In this document: one piece after another, positions 42,804-51,494 of the stretch
How positions within the stretch are numbered: the first letter of the stretch is position 1
Layout: every line of letters starts with the position of its first letter
DNA from: Oculatella sp. LEGE 06141
GTDB taxonomy: Bacteria; Cyanobacteriota; Cyanobacteriia; Elainellales; Elainellaceae
DNA length: 51,542 nucleotides
Assembly: GCF_015207605.1 (NCBI RefSeq)
Contig: NZ_JADEWO010000048.1
Location: forward strand, 1-51,542
Reading direction: 5' to 3'
Notes under the pieces: generated by a model
What the model saw: only the letters and a program-made list of their open reading frames with translations
Databases searched by the model: none
Told to the model about the DNA's origin: nothing
Translations under genes and position numbers: made by a program

Positions 42804-45800
42804 GTGACTTCTCAACAGCCTCAAATTCAATCACTGATTAATCAAATTGATCGGGTACTCAACAAAACCAGCCCACGATTGCCGTGGGTGATGTCTGGCG
42901 AAATGACCCAGCAGCGTCAGCTTTTAGAGCAAACTCGCTCTTACTTGATGGCACTGCAACGGCAGTCGTTACCCGCAGACGAACCCTATGGCCGGGGCGG
43001 CTTCGCCTCCGATCCAGGCTATTCGCAGTATCAATCCTATCCCCAGACGCAAGCTAACTTCCCCAACGAGTCGCCCCAGCAAGTGTTGCAGGCGGTGGTG
43101 CAGGAAATGAACTATCTGCGGCGTAACATGATGCAACCGCTGCGATCGGAAGTTGAGCAGTTGCAGCAACAAAAATCGGCGTTGACACAGGAAATTCGGC
43201 AACTTGAAGCCCAGCGGCAGCAATACGCTTTGCCTCAACAGTCAGCCGATCGGCAGTTCATTGCCGACTATCTGCAAAACGCCATTAACCGGATGCAGGA
43301 AAACCTGAGTCGGCAGATGGCTCAGTCGTTCCAGCCTGGATTGGAAGGCCAACCCGTTCAGGGGCGATCGCTACCCGGAGACAACGAGATGGGCGGGGCG
43401 ATGGCGAATCAGTCTGCCCTGAGTTCGGCTCAACAGCTAGAGTGGCTGCAAAGTACGCAAACGCAGACCGACGAGATGCTGCTAAACCTGGACTCTACCC
43501 TGCGTGTGGTATTTGAGTCATTGCTGCGGGATGTACACAGCTATCAAGATTCGCTTCAGCAAGAGCTGCAAAAAATGCACAACCTGGGGCAGCAGGGAGA
43601 AGCTCTATTTGCCGCATTGTTAAGCCGACTCGCTCAACAGTTGGGGCGAGAAGCTTCCTCTTATGTGCAGTCGCTAGACCCGGCAGCCGTTGGCGCTCTT
43701 GACCCATCGCTGCAAGATCGATCGCTGCAACCGTCTGCGCTAGAAGATATTTCGGATGCGGAAATCGATCAATTATTAGATGAACTCACCAGTGGAGAAA
43801 GTACCCCGGAGACGGCGATCGCCCCCGATAACCCCGATACCGCCGCTCCAAATCCATATCTGGAGTCTGGAACCCTCGATCAGCTTGGTTTAGATCTGGA
43901 AAACCTGGATCTAGAAGCCCCCGGTGGCGGATTTGGCTCCGGTGGTTCTGATGTTACTCCAATTCAGTCGGATGAACGGTTCCTGGACGACGACATCACG
44001 TTGTTTCAGGTGGATGACGACGATGACACCACTCTGTTTCAGGTGGACGACGACGATGACGTTACTCTGTTTCAGGTAGATGACGACGACGATGACATCA
44101 CAATGCTGCAAATAGACGAGCAGCCAGAGGCATCGCCAGGTTTGGGTGCCGTTGGCAGCGGCATCGGTGAGCTAGAGTCCGCGTTCAACCTGCTAGATCA
44201 GCTCAATGTAGAGGAAGACCCATCATTGTTGGAAGGCAGTTCGCTACGGCAGATGGGATTGACACCGACCCCACCTGATGACGATGAGGATCTGGCACTG
44301 CCACCGGACGATCAAGACCTGGACAGGCTGTATGAGAGCATTTTTGGCTCGTCGGGCACAATAACAGCAGACTCCCCCTCAACTGAGGAGCTAGATGCAG
44401 AGAGCTTAGTTACACCTGTGGATGAGCCATTGCTTAGCGAGACTGCCTCCGATGGCGATCAGGAGGTGGAGTTAGATCCAGCCATAGAGAGCTGGCTGTT
44501 TAGCGATCGCAACGCCCCATCAGACGATTCCGCTCCCTTTAACGATTCGTTGAGTGAGGCAGACACACCGACCTTTGGCGAACCGACTGACGACCTGTTC
44601 GATGAACCAATTAACGACCTGCCAGGCACCGCCACCGAGGGTGGGTCGCCGCTGGATCAAGATCTGTTTGATGACGTGCCCGCATCAACATCGCCAGAGA
44701 TGGGATTGGCCGACCAACTGGCCACAATGGAGACACCGCAGTCGGCTGAAGATTTTCTGTTTCGCATGGACGAACCGCTGGGTGCGTCCACGGCTACCGA
44801 TATGCTTGATCCACTCACAAGCGTGGGTGAAACGGCCTATCCAGACGCGCCCAATGATGTCGCGATCGCGGCTCTCTCCGATCTGATTGACATCACAGAA
44901 ACCCGCCCCGAAACGGAAGCACCCCAACCCAGCAGCGAGCAACTCACTAATGTAGACGACACCTATATCCCGGCAGCGCCAGACGAAGATTTGCTGGTGA
45001 CAGGAGAACCCCCTTCAGAATCCCGGCTCGATCTCCGCTTAGCGGCGAATACACTACAGCAACTAACCGCAGACCTTTCTAGCCTGGAGGGGTTGGAGAT
45101 AGACGATCCAGTGGGATCACCCAGCGGCGTAGAGGAAACGGGCTGGACGCTTGATCAATGGACAGAAACGGCTCAACCCCTACCAGAACCGCCTCCAGAA
45201 ACCGATCCAGAACAGATTTTCTCGCAGGCTATTACGCAGCCTGCGACCGAAACAGATGCTATTACGCCCGCAGCACCAGCCGTGGCAAACGAGCTACAGA
45301 TGGCCTTGCCCGATCCCGATCCGATGCTGGCAGAACTGGGTATATCTGATTTAGATGCTCTGTTTCGTGGAGAAGACATAGACGATGCCAGCGAGTTGGG
45401 TGTCGAGTTGAGTGTAGAGCCAGAGCCGCCCGTTTCGCCCGATGGTTTAGAAACTCCGCAGCCAGACTTGCCAATGGTTGAGGTAACTGACGAAAGCGGG
45501 TCTGTAGCCTTCGATCAATCGGATCAGTCGGATCAATCAGACACATTATTAGAAGACCTGTTCGGTTCTTTGCCGGAGGCAGCTACCCCCGAACCAACAG
45601 TAACGGCAGAAGGGCTGATGGATGACAGCGCTGAAGATCCAGCATCGATCAGCGACTCTACCCTGGAAGCGCTGCTAGCAGATGAACCAACGGAGATTGA
45701 ATCGCCGTCAGTTCTGGATGATGCCACGCTAGAAGGATTGTTTTCCGATGATTTTGCCACGGGGTCTGAACCATCTGCAATGGAAGCAGCGTTACCAGAT

Positions 45801-46628
45801 GGCATGGAAGCTACAGAAGACGGTGATCTGCTGTCTGGCTTTTTTGATTCTGATATCAGCACGGCCTATCAGTTTGATGTAACCCCAGACGATCCAGATG
45901 TCGCGGGTGAAGCTACCGAAGCGGCGATCGCCACAACCGATCTGCCGCAAACATTCATTGATATCGACCTGCTAGAGGCATTTGAGTCGAGCGTACCCGT
46001 GACCGAGCCAACGATCGAGAGCAGCGGCAGGGCGCAAGAGGGAGGAGCGGTTTCAGATGATGTTGCGGCTGGCTGGTTCGATTCTGATGCCAGTCCGGCC
46101 TACCAAACCGATCGCCCAAGTAGCGATCCAGAGATTACGATCAGCGGCTTTGGCCGAGATATGGGAGAGGAACCCGAGCCAGAGTGGGTTGACGATCTGT
46201 TTTCTATTCCCGAATTAGAAGAATCGCCGCTGCCGCTTTCTGAGCCTGAGCCGCAGGAGCGATCGTTAACGCTAGATGATTTTGTAGATACGCTGCCCAC
46301 CGATGCCCCAGCAGCATCGGAGCCGTTTGCCGAGGATCTGTTTGGTGAAGATTTTCCAGCCGTTCCTCCCACCACTGCTCCAAACGATGCCAGCGATGCA
46401 GAGTTAACCCTGGCTGATTTTGCTGCCAAAACTTCTGAGTCCGGTACGTTTACCCTGGAAGGGTTGGACAACCTGTTTGACGATCTGCCAGCCATGTCTA
46501 CGGCCACGGATGCAGAACCGGAAGCTGGGGCAGGAACCCCTCCCGCTAATCCCCAAACTCCGTTCTTTGCAGACACAGACGTTTCAGACTCGGAGAGTCT
46601 CGAAAAAAAAAATAACCCCCGAGCCTGA
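42804..46628 (+). CDS. Giant acidic scaffold-like protein, N-terminal frame (coiled coil + low-complexity region)
   Basis: 1274 aa in this frame. Residues 1-330 are helical, Gln/Leu-rich coiled coil (QQRQLLEQTRSYLMAL; LRSEVEQLQQQKSALTQEIR). From about 330 on it is acidic, low-complexity and probably disordered. Residues 395-435 carry four tandem units of the form DDDDD-TLFQV. Further on there are over fifteen short motifs of the type Leu-x-x-Leu-Phe in acidic surroundings (LEDLFGSLPE, LEGLFSDDF, AEDLFGEDF, LDNLFDDLP). The frame ends 16 bp after a run of ten A; the adjacent frame carries an actin-like domain that is probably the rest of the same protein. With nine A the product would be 2048 aa. 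No signal peptide or membrane segment. Not recognised as a named family. Confidence 0.8.
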   Translation: MTSQQPQIQSLINQIDRVLNKTSPRLPWVMSGEMTQQRQLLEQTRSYLMALQRQSLPADEPYGRGGFASDPGYSQYQSYPQTQANFPNESPQQVLQAVVQEMNYLRRNMMQPLRSEVEQLQQQKSALTQEIRQLEAQRQQYALPQQSADRQFIADYLQNAINRMQENLSRQMAQSFQPGLEGQPVQGRSLPGDNEMGGAMANQSALSSAQQLEWLQSTQTQTDEMLLNLDSTLRVVFESLLRDVHSYQDSLQQELQKMHNLGQQGEALFAALLSRLAQQLGREASSYVQSLDPAAVGALDPSLQDRSLQPSALEDISDAEIDQLLDELTSGESTPETAIAPDNPDTAAPNPYLESGTLDQLGLDLENLDLEAPGGGFGSGGSDVTPIQSDERFLDDDITLFQVDDDDDTTLFQVDDDDDVTLFQVDDDDDDITMLQIDEQPEASPGLGAVGSGIGELESAFNLLDQLNVEEDPSLLEGSSLRQMGLTPTPPDDDEDLALPPDDQDLDRLYESIFGSSGTITADSPSTEELDAESLVTPVDEPLLSETASDGDQEVELDPAIESWLFSDRNAPSDDSAPFNDSLSEADTPTFGEPTDDLFDEPINDLPGTATEGGSPLDQDLFDDVPASTSPEMGLADQLATMETPQSAEDFLFRMDEPLGASTATDMLDPLTSVGETAYPDAPNDVAIAALSDLIDITETRPETEAPQPSSEQLTNVDDTYIPAAPDEDLLVTGEPPSESRLDLRLAANTLQQLTADLSSLEGLEIDDPVGSPSGVEETGWTLDQWTETAQPLPEPPPETDPEQIFSQAITQPATETDAITPAAPAVANELQMALPDPDPMLAELGISDLDALFRGEDIDDASELGVELSVEPEPPVSPDGLETPQPDLPMVEVTDESGSVAFDQSDQSDQSDTLLEDLFGSLPEAATPEPTVTAEGLMDDSAEDPASISDSTLEALLADEPTEIESPSVLDDATLEGLFSDDFATGSEPSAMEAALPDGMEATEDGDLLSGFFDSDISTAYQFDVTPDDPDVAGEATEAAIATTDLPQTFIDIDLLEAFESSVPVTEPTIESSGRAQEGGAVSDDVAAGWFDSDASPAYQTDRPSSDPEITISGFGRDMGEEPEPEWVDDLFSIPELEESPLPLSEPEPQERSLTLDDFVDTLPTDAPAASEPFAEDLFGEDFPAVPPTTAPNDASDAELTLADFAAKTSESGTFTLEGLDNLFDDLPAMSTATDAEPEAGAGTPPANPQTPFFADTDVSDSESLEKKNNPRA
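46603..46612 (+). other. Ten-A run at the frame junction
   Basis: A10 lies 16 bp before the stop of the first frame. Removal of one A (or a +1 shift) joins the first frame to the second without a stop. Runs of this length are hot spots for polymerase slippage, transcriptional frameshifting and sequencing error. Confidence 0.85.
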
Positions 46629-48951
46629 GGCACCGTCCGCACCCGATCCGGCGTTGTCAGCGGCGGTAGAACTGTCGGCAGAACAGGCTACTGCCAGCGA
46701 CGATCTGAGGGCTAATTCCATTGCAGCGAACCTTGAGCCGCTTGCTATGGTCGAATCCTATGATCAGTTCTCTACATCGGCTCAGGCCGTGGTAGAAACA
46801 TCGGTTGAAGTGGGCACTGAAACGCCTGTTGTAGATCCTATTGAAGCGAGTGTTGAAACACCGATCGCACCCGATCAGCAGGGTGAGTTCTTTGCTTCGA
46901 AGGTGCAGGCAGCGGTTGATGCCTTTAACCGAGCCGCAGGACAGGCGCGATCGCCAGAGCTGGATACTCCGACCACCCCCGCTTCTCCCTCGTTTGATCC
47001 GGCGGCAGATGCAGTAGACCCAGTCTGGTATTTGGGATTGGATATTGGCACAACCGGCATTTCAGCCGTTTTGCTGAATCAAGTTAGCCGTCAACTGCAT
47101 CCTATTAGTTGGGCAATTACGCCTCCCGGTAATGATACCTTTGCCCTGGATGGCCTCTTGCGGCTGCCCACGCTGGTGTACCTTTCTACCGAGGATGGTG
47201 ATGGCGAAACGGCAGATTTAACCACCGCGCCATTAACATCTGAACGATTGGCGATCGTCCCTGTGGCTCCCCTTTCAACTGCAACCTCGTCTGGCTTGAT
47301 GTTGCGGAACCTTAAGCCGTACCTTAAGACAGGAATTCCCCACTACTCGCCCCAAACCCAGCGCTGGGAACCCGTACTGCAATGGTCTGATCAGCATCAG
47401 GTGCCGTTGAGTTGGGTACACCAGGCATTGCGATCGCTCCTGTCGGCGTTGAGCTATCAACAGCTTGCCGTGGCTCCCTCGGCATCCCTCACCTGTACAG
47501 CAGTGGGGCTGGATGCTAAAGCTTTTCAAACCGCCTTACGGCAAATGACTGGCGTAATCGTGGGGTATCCGGCGAACTGGTCGGATACCTATACCTTTAA
47601 CGTGCGAGAAGCGATTTTGGCGGCTAAGCTGGTTGCCCGTCCAGAGCAAATTTGGTTTGTTGAAGATACGATCGCCACTCTCTTGTCAGGGTTACGCAGT
47701 GCAGATGGACGCGAAATTCAGTGGCCGTTTGACTCGGTGCCGGAGCCAGAGTGGCACAATACAGACTGGCAGGGTGGTACGTTAGTAATCAACGGTGGTG
47801 CTGCCGTTACTGAACTGGCTCTGGTAGATTTGCCGCAACAATTGAGCGATTTACATTACCGCGACTTCACGATTCGCACCCTGCCCTATGGCGGTAATGC
47901 CATTGATCAAGATATTGTTTGTCAGTTGTTTTATCCGGCCTGGTCGAGTTACCTGGACTCGCCTGATGATGACAACTCTAATCGGGATAGTGTGGAGGCT
48001 GAAGGCTCCAGCCGCTCTGCTGTTAATGAACCAAAATCGTCTGGCCTTGAGAGTTTGGGACTGGATCAATTAACGTTGCCGCTTCCAGGTGAACCTGATC
48101 TGGTGAATCGGATACTGTTACAACAGCGGCTAGAAAGTTCAGCCCTGGGTCGTAGTTTGCTAGAAGCGGCAAGGCATTTGAAGCTAACGTTACAACGACG
48201 CGATCGCTTTACCCTTAAATTGGGCGATCGGCAGTGGGTTGTCACTCGACCTGAGTTAGGCAGCCGTGTCTTTCTCCCCTATATTCAACGGCTCAACCGT
48301 GAACTCAACGCTCTACTTTCCCACACGGGGCTGTCGGTGCTGGGGGTTAACCAGGTGGTTTGCACTGGCGGAACGGCATCCTTGAGTGCGATCGCCCGCT
48401 GGCTCCGCCAAAAATTGCCCAATGCTACGATCGTGCAAGACAGCTACACGGGCATTCGTGCCCCGTCGCCCCAGGAGAATTGCCTGCCGCTGTGTAGTCG
48501 AGTTGCCTATGGGTTAGCCACCTTGCCACTGCATTCACGGGTGTTGAATCTGCCGCGTCAGCAATACAGCGATTATTTCTTGTTGCTAGAACTGCTGCGT
48601 GCCTTTCCAGATCAGCCCGTTTCGGCCAAAGATGTCATGCAACTGTTAGAACATCGTGGTATCAACACCCACGCCTGTCAGCTTCGAATCTTGGCGCTGC
48701 TTGAAGGGCACCTACCGCCCGGATTGATTCCCACCGAACCGGACTCTGCATTATGTACGGCTGAGTCGAATCTTAACCCCGATTATCAGACGCTAATGGC
48801 GGCTCCGCTGTTTGTTAAAGCAGAGAACCAAACCTACCGCCCCAACTACACGCAGTGGAATCATTTGCGGCGGTATCTGGATACGCTGATGGCGAGTACC
48901 CATCAAAAACTCACAGAACCGCTCACGGTCAATTCTATGGTGCAGGGCTAA
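46603..48951 (+). CDS. C-terminal actin/Hsp70-like ATPase domain of the giant protein (shifted frame)
   Basis: 782 codons read after the A10 run. About 130 more linker residues lead into an ASKHA-type domain: YLGLDIGTTGISAVLL (phosphate-1 loop) near 47030, GGTLVINGGAAVTELALVDL (phosphate-2 position, but without the usual Asp-x-Gly-Gly-Gly), and VVCTGGTASLSAIARWL (adenosine loop) near 48360. A spacer of about 60 residues (YLDSPDDDNSNRDSVEAEGS) interrupts the domain. The open frame extends back to 46420, but that part is a shadow of the first frame. No ribosome-binding site lies at the junction, so it needs the upstream frame or a re-start. Stop is 3 bp before the next gene. Confidence 0.75.
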   Translation, partial: KKKITPEPEAPSAPDPALSAAVELSAEQATASDDLRANSIAANLEPLAMVESYDQFSTSAQAVVETSVEVGTETPVVDPIEASVETPIAPDQQGEFFASKVQAAVDAFNRAAGQARSPELDTPTTPASPSFDPAADAVDPVWYLGLDIGTTGISAVLLNQVSRQLHPISWAITPPGNDTFALDGLLRLPTLVYLSTEDGDGETADLTTAPLTSERLAIVPVAPLSTATSSGLMLRNLKPYLKTGIPHYSPQTQRWEPVLQWSDQHQVPLSWVHQALRSLLSALSYQQLAVAPSASLTCTAVGLDAKAFQTALRQMTGVIVGYPANWSDTYTFNVREAILAAKLVARPEQIWFVEDTIATLLSGLRSADGREIQWPFDSVPEPEWHNTDWQGGTLVINGGAAVTELALVDLPQQLSDLHYRDFTIRTLPYGGNAIDQDIVCQLFYPAWSSYLDSPDDDNSNRDSVEAEGSSRSAVNEPKSSGLESLGLDQLTLPLPGEPDLVNRILLQQRLESSALGRSLLEAARHLKLTLQRRDRFTLKLGDRQWVVTRPELGSRVFLPYIQRLNRELNALLSHTGLSVLGVNQVVCTGGTASLSAIARWLRQKLPNATIVQDSYTGIRAPSPQENCLPLCSRVAYGLATLPLHSRVLNLPRQQYSDYFLLLELLRAFPDQPVSAKDVMQLLEHRGINTHACQLRILALLEGHLPPGLIPTEPDSALCTAESNLNPDYQTLMAAPLFVKAENQTYRPNYTQWNHLRRYLDTLMASTHQKLTEPLTVNSMVQG

Positions 48952-48954
48952 CTC

Positions 48955-49737
48955 ATGTTGAACTCGGCGCAATCCGATTGGAGCGGCTACTATCCCGACA
49001 AAGACGAGCTTAGGGCAGCAGTTTGGGCAGTGCTACAGCAGCATCGGGTTTCGCTCCGCGACCCGGTTGGGCATATTCCCACCTTTGTTGGAGCCGATCG
49101 AGCCGCTGCACGGCTTGCTACTTTGCCCGTTTGGCAACAAGCAACGGTGATTAAATGTAATCCCGATTCTCCTCACATTCCGGTGCGATCGCGTGCATTA
49201 CAGGATGGAAAACGGGTTTACATGGCGGTTCCCCGGCTGACCCATGCCCGTTGCTTCATTGAACTCAACCCGGACGACTTGCGCCAACGCCAGATTACAT
49301 TTGATGATGCCGCTGTTGCCCGGAATGCATTAACTTGCGGTCGCCTCGTTGCTTTTGAAGAGATGCAGCCCATTGATCTGGTGACCGTTGGCTGTGTGGC
49401 TGTGACCCGCAACGGTGGACGCACCGGAAAAGGAGCTGGATTTGCCGACCTGGAATTGGCAATATTGCGATCGTTCGACTTAATCCAACCCGAAACACCC
49501 ATCGTTACCACGGTTCACCCATTACAAATTGTGGACGAGGCACGCTTAGCGATGCACGATCACGATTGGGCGCTGAACTGGATTGTTACGCCTGATGACA
49601 TCATTGAAACGTACAGTTCTTATCCAACCCCTGCCGGACTCAATTGGGATACCATTCGGCCTGAACAATATCAGGCCATTCCCGTTTTACGTCAGCTACA
49701 GGCTCAATGGTGCGATCGCCCTTCATCCAGAGCATGA
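48955..49737 (+). CDS. 5-formyltetrahydrofolate cyclo-ligase-like protein
   Basis: 260 aa, MTHFS/5-FTHF cyclo-ligase fold. Motifs: an N-terminal helix with KDELRAAVWAVLQQHRVSL, VIKCNPDSPHIPVRSRALQ, and GGRTGKGAGFADLELAILR, the phosphate-binding glycine-rich loop in the MTHFSD-like variant rather than that of the housekeeping enzyme. It may have changed function. It starts 3 bp after the actin-like frame, so the two are co-translated. Confidence 0.8.
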   Translation: MLNSAQSDWSGYYPDKDELRAAVWAVLQQHRVSLRDPVGHIPTFVGADRAAARLATLPVWQQATVIKCNPDSPHIPVRSRALQDGKRVYMAVPRLTHARCFIELNPDDLRQRQITFDDAAVARNALTCGRLVAFEEMQPIDLVTVGCVAVTRNGGRTGKGAGFADLELAILRSFDLIQPETPIVTTVHPLQIVDEARLAMHDHDWALNWIVTPDDIIETYSSYPTPAGLNWDTIRPEQYQAIPVLRQLQAQWCDRPSSRA

Positions 49738-50495
49738 CGATGTAAAAATGGTCGGTCAGCACAGACATTCCGTTTCATTTAATTGATGCGTCGTGCAGCG
49801 TAGGACAACTGTTGAGGCGCACAGCGATAGATGTAAGAGGACAGGAAACTGCTGATTGCCGCTCAGACTGCCCCCAATCTTCCAGCTTTTGGTGATTTAG
49901 AGAGCGATTACAGACGTTTTCTGCTCGGATATGTAGCGCGATCGCAAACGGCTACATCCGCTAACGTTGCTGAACTTTTCAGCCAGAAAGCGGATGACGA
50001 AAAACCTCTGTCCCTGGTACCACCGTTCGATACCCTTTACTGGAACTGGAACCTGTATTCAATACGGTTGCGATCGTCATTGTTGAACTAATATTAAGCA
50101 CTTATGCGCTTTTTCAAACACTGCTGTAGTTTTGTGCCGATGATTTTTGACATCACTTTTGGCAGGCGATTTAGCTACAAGCCTTGTTGTACAAGTCTTC
50201 CTATTGCTCATTGATTGTATTTGACAAAAGGGCACCGATATGAATGAAGCATTCCAGGCTGTAAACATTCTGGGTTTGGAAAAGAAACCCTCCGGAAAGT
50301 TATTGACAAGGTTGTATAAAAAATCAGTCTAAAGCCAGATTGACTCAGAAATTTCTCCAAAAAATGTAAAAAAAGTTGCTTTTTGACGAAGGTAACTACA
50401 GTACTACTACAGAGTGTGCATCACCAAACTCCATCAACAGTGGGCGGCTTTAGATTGGCGTGCTGAAATGATAGGCGGTTTTGAGGAAGTAAAAA
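49738..50495. other. Intergenic region with one unassigned open frame (49837-50091)
   Basis: The plus frame 49837-50091 stays open for 84 codons (KLLIAAQTAPNLPAFGDLES; FDTLYWNWNLYSIRL) with protein-like composition but no ATG and no domain I recognise; it may be a decayed C-terminus. From 50092 on the DNA is AT-rich and empty. TTGACA at 50221 and 50303 lacks a properly spaced -10. Confidence 0.4.
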
Positions 50496-50861
50496 ATGCT
50501 CACGATTTTGGTTGTAGACGATGCTATCTCTGAGCTTGAATTGATGAGTCAATGTCTGAGGCAAAGTGGCTACACTGTCATTGCTGCCACTAGTGCTAAA
50601 GAGGCAATGAACAAGGCCGTAGAACATAAACCGGCCGCGATCGTGACTGATTTAGTGATGCCAGGAATGAGTGGATTGGAACTATGTCGCATTCTTAAGG
50701 ACAATCCCATTACGCAAAAAACACCGATCGTTGCCTGCACCTCCAAAGATCAGCCCATCGATCGCCTTTGGGCAATGAAGCAGGGAATCAATGTTTACGT
50801 GACCAAACCTTTCACTGCTGCTCAGCTTATTAGTGCCGTTCAATACAGCCTTAGTCAATGA
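50496..50861 (+). CDS. CheY-like response regulator (PilH/PixH type)
   Basis: 121 aa, receiver only: VVDDAISELEL, phospho-acceptor D52 in IVTDLVMPGMSG, T/S in ACTSKDQP, K in YVTKPFTAAQL. GAGGAAG precedes the ATG. The next gene, 21 bp on, is CheW-like; this order (CheY, CheW, then a chemoreceptor and CheA) is that of cyanobacterial type-IV-pilus phototaxis operons. Confidence 0.88.
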   Translation: MLTILVVDDAISELELMSQCLRQSGYTVIAATSAKEAMNKAVEHKPAAIVTDLVMPGMSGLELCRILKDNPITQKTPIVACTSKDQPIDRLWAMKQGINVYVTKPFTAAQLISAVQYSLSQ

Positions 50862-50882
50862 ATTACATCTATTAATGAATTA

Positions 50883-51434
50883 ATGAATACCTCAATTACG
50901 GTTTCTCCAGCAAATCGGCTACACAAGTCAGCCGATACTTATTTGGGCGACCCTTATTTATGCTTTCAACTTGGCGAACAGACTCAGGCACTTTTTTCAA
51001 TGGATCAGGTGCAAGAGGTTATCACTATCCCAGCACAGCAGATTACACCCATGCCAAACATGCCTGCCTGTGTCCTGGGTCTGTTATCGCGTCGCAGTCG
51101 AGTGATGTGGGTGATTGATACGGCTTACCTACTGATGTCTCAACCCGTTGCTCCTAGCCTCGCTCATTATGAAATCATTGTCATTCAAGTTAACCAGTTG
51201 TTTCGCCAGCAAGCAATGCCACTGGCCACGTCGCATCGTCACACGTTAATGGGGTTAGTTGTTCAAAAAATTAGAGGAAGCCGTTATTTTTCCTCCGGTT
51301 TAATTCAACCACCCCAAGATACTGCTTCACCCGATCTGGCATCTTGTTTGAAGGGATATTTGCTTCAGCAGGATAATCTCATGCTGGTCTTAGATGCTGA
51401 AGCCCTTGTGCGCTTAGGGCTTGTTAAAAAATAA
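50883..51434 (+). CDS. CheW-like coupling protein
   Basis: 183 aa. CheW fold: YLCFQLGEQTQALFSMDQVQEV, then ITPMPNMPACVLGLLSRRSRVMWVIDTAYLL, and a C-terminal LMLVLDAEALVRLG. It would couple a chemoreceptor to a CheA kinase. An about 20-residue insert (QVNQLFRQQAMPLATSHRHT) is longer than in plain CheW but common in PilI/PixI-type proteins. Weak ribosome-binding site. Confidence 0.85.
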   Translation: MNTSITVSPANRLHKSADTYLGDPYLCFQLGEQTQALFSMDQVQEVITIPAQQITPMPNMPACVLGLLSRRSRVMWVIDTAYLLMSQPVAPSLAHYEIIVIQVNQLFRQQAMPLATSHRHTLMGLVVQKIRGSRYFSSGLIQPPQDTASPDLASCLKGYLLQQDNLMLVLDAEALVRLGLVKK

Positions 51435-51494
51435 GTTCACACTTTTGAGTCGAGTCCAGAGCGAGGCTTGATCGTGTAGTTCCAGTGAGGACAG

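Noticed and set aside
46420-46602. N-terminal 61 residues of the second long frame as a real start of an 843-aa protein
   Set aside because: This part is a shifted reading of the first frame's acidic region, without a ribosome-binding site.
46100-46642. 180-codon minus-strand frame opposite the giant gene
   Set aside because: A Ser/Gly-rich shadow of Asp/Glu-rich coding sequence; many such frames occur along this gene.
50221-50320. TTGACA/TATAAA promoter for the CheY gene
   Set aside because: The candidate -35 and -10 boxes are only 6 or 12 bp apart, which is too close.
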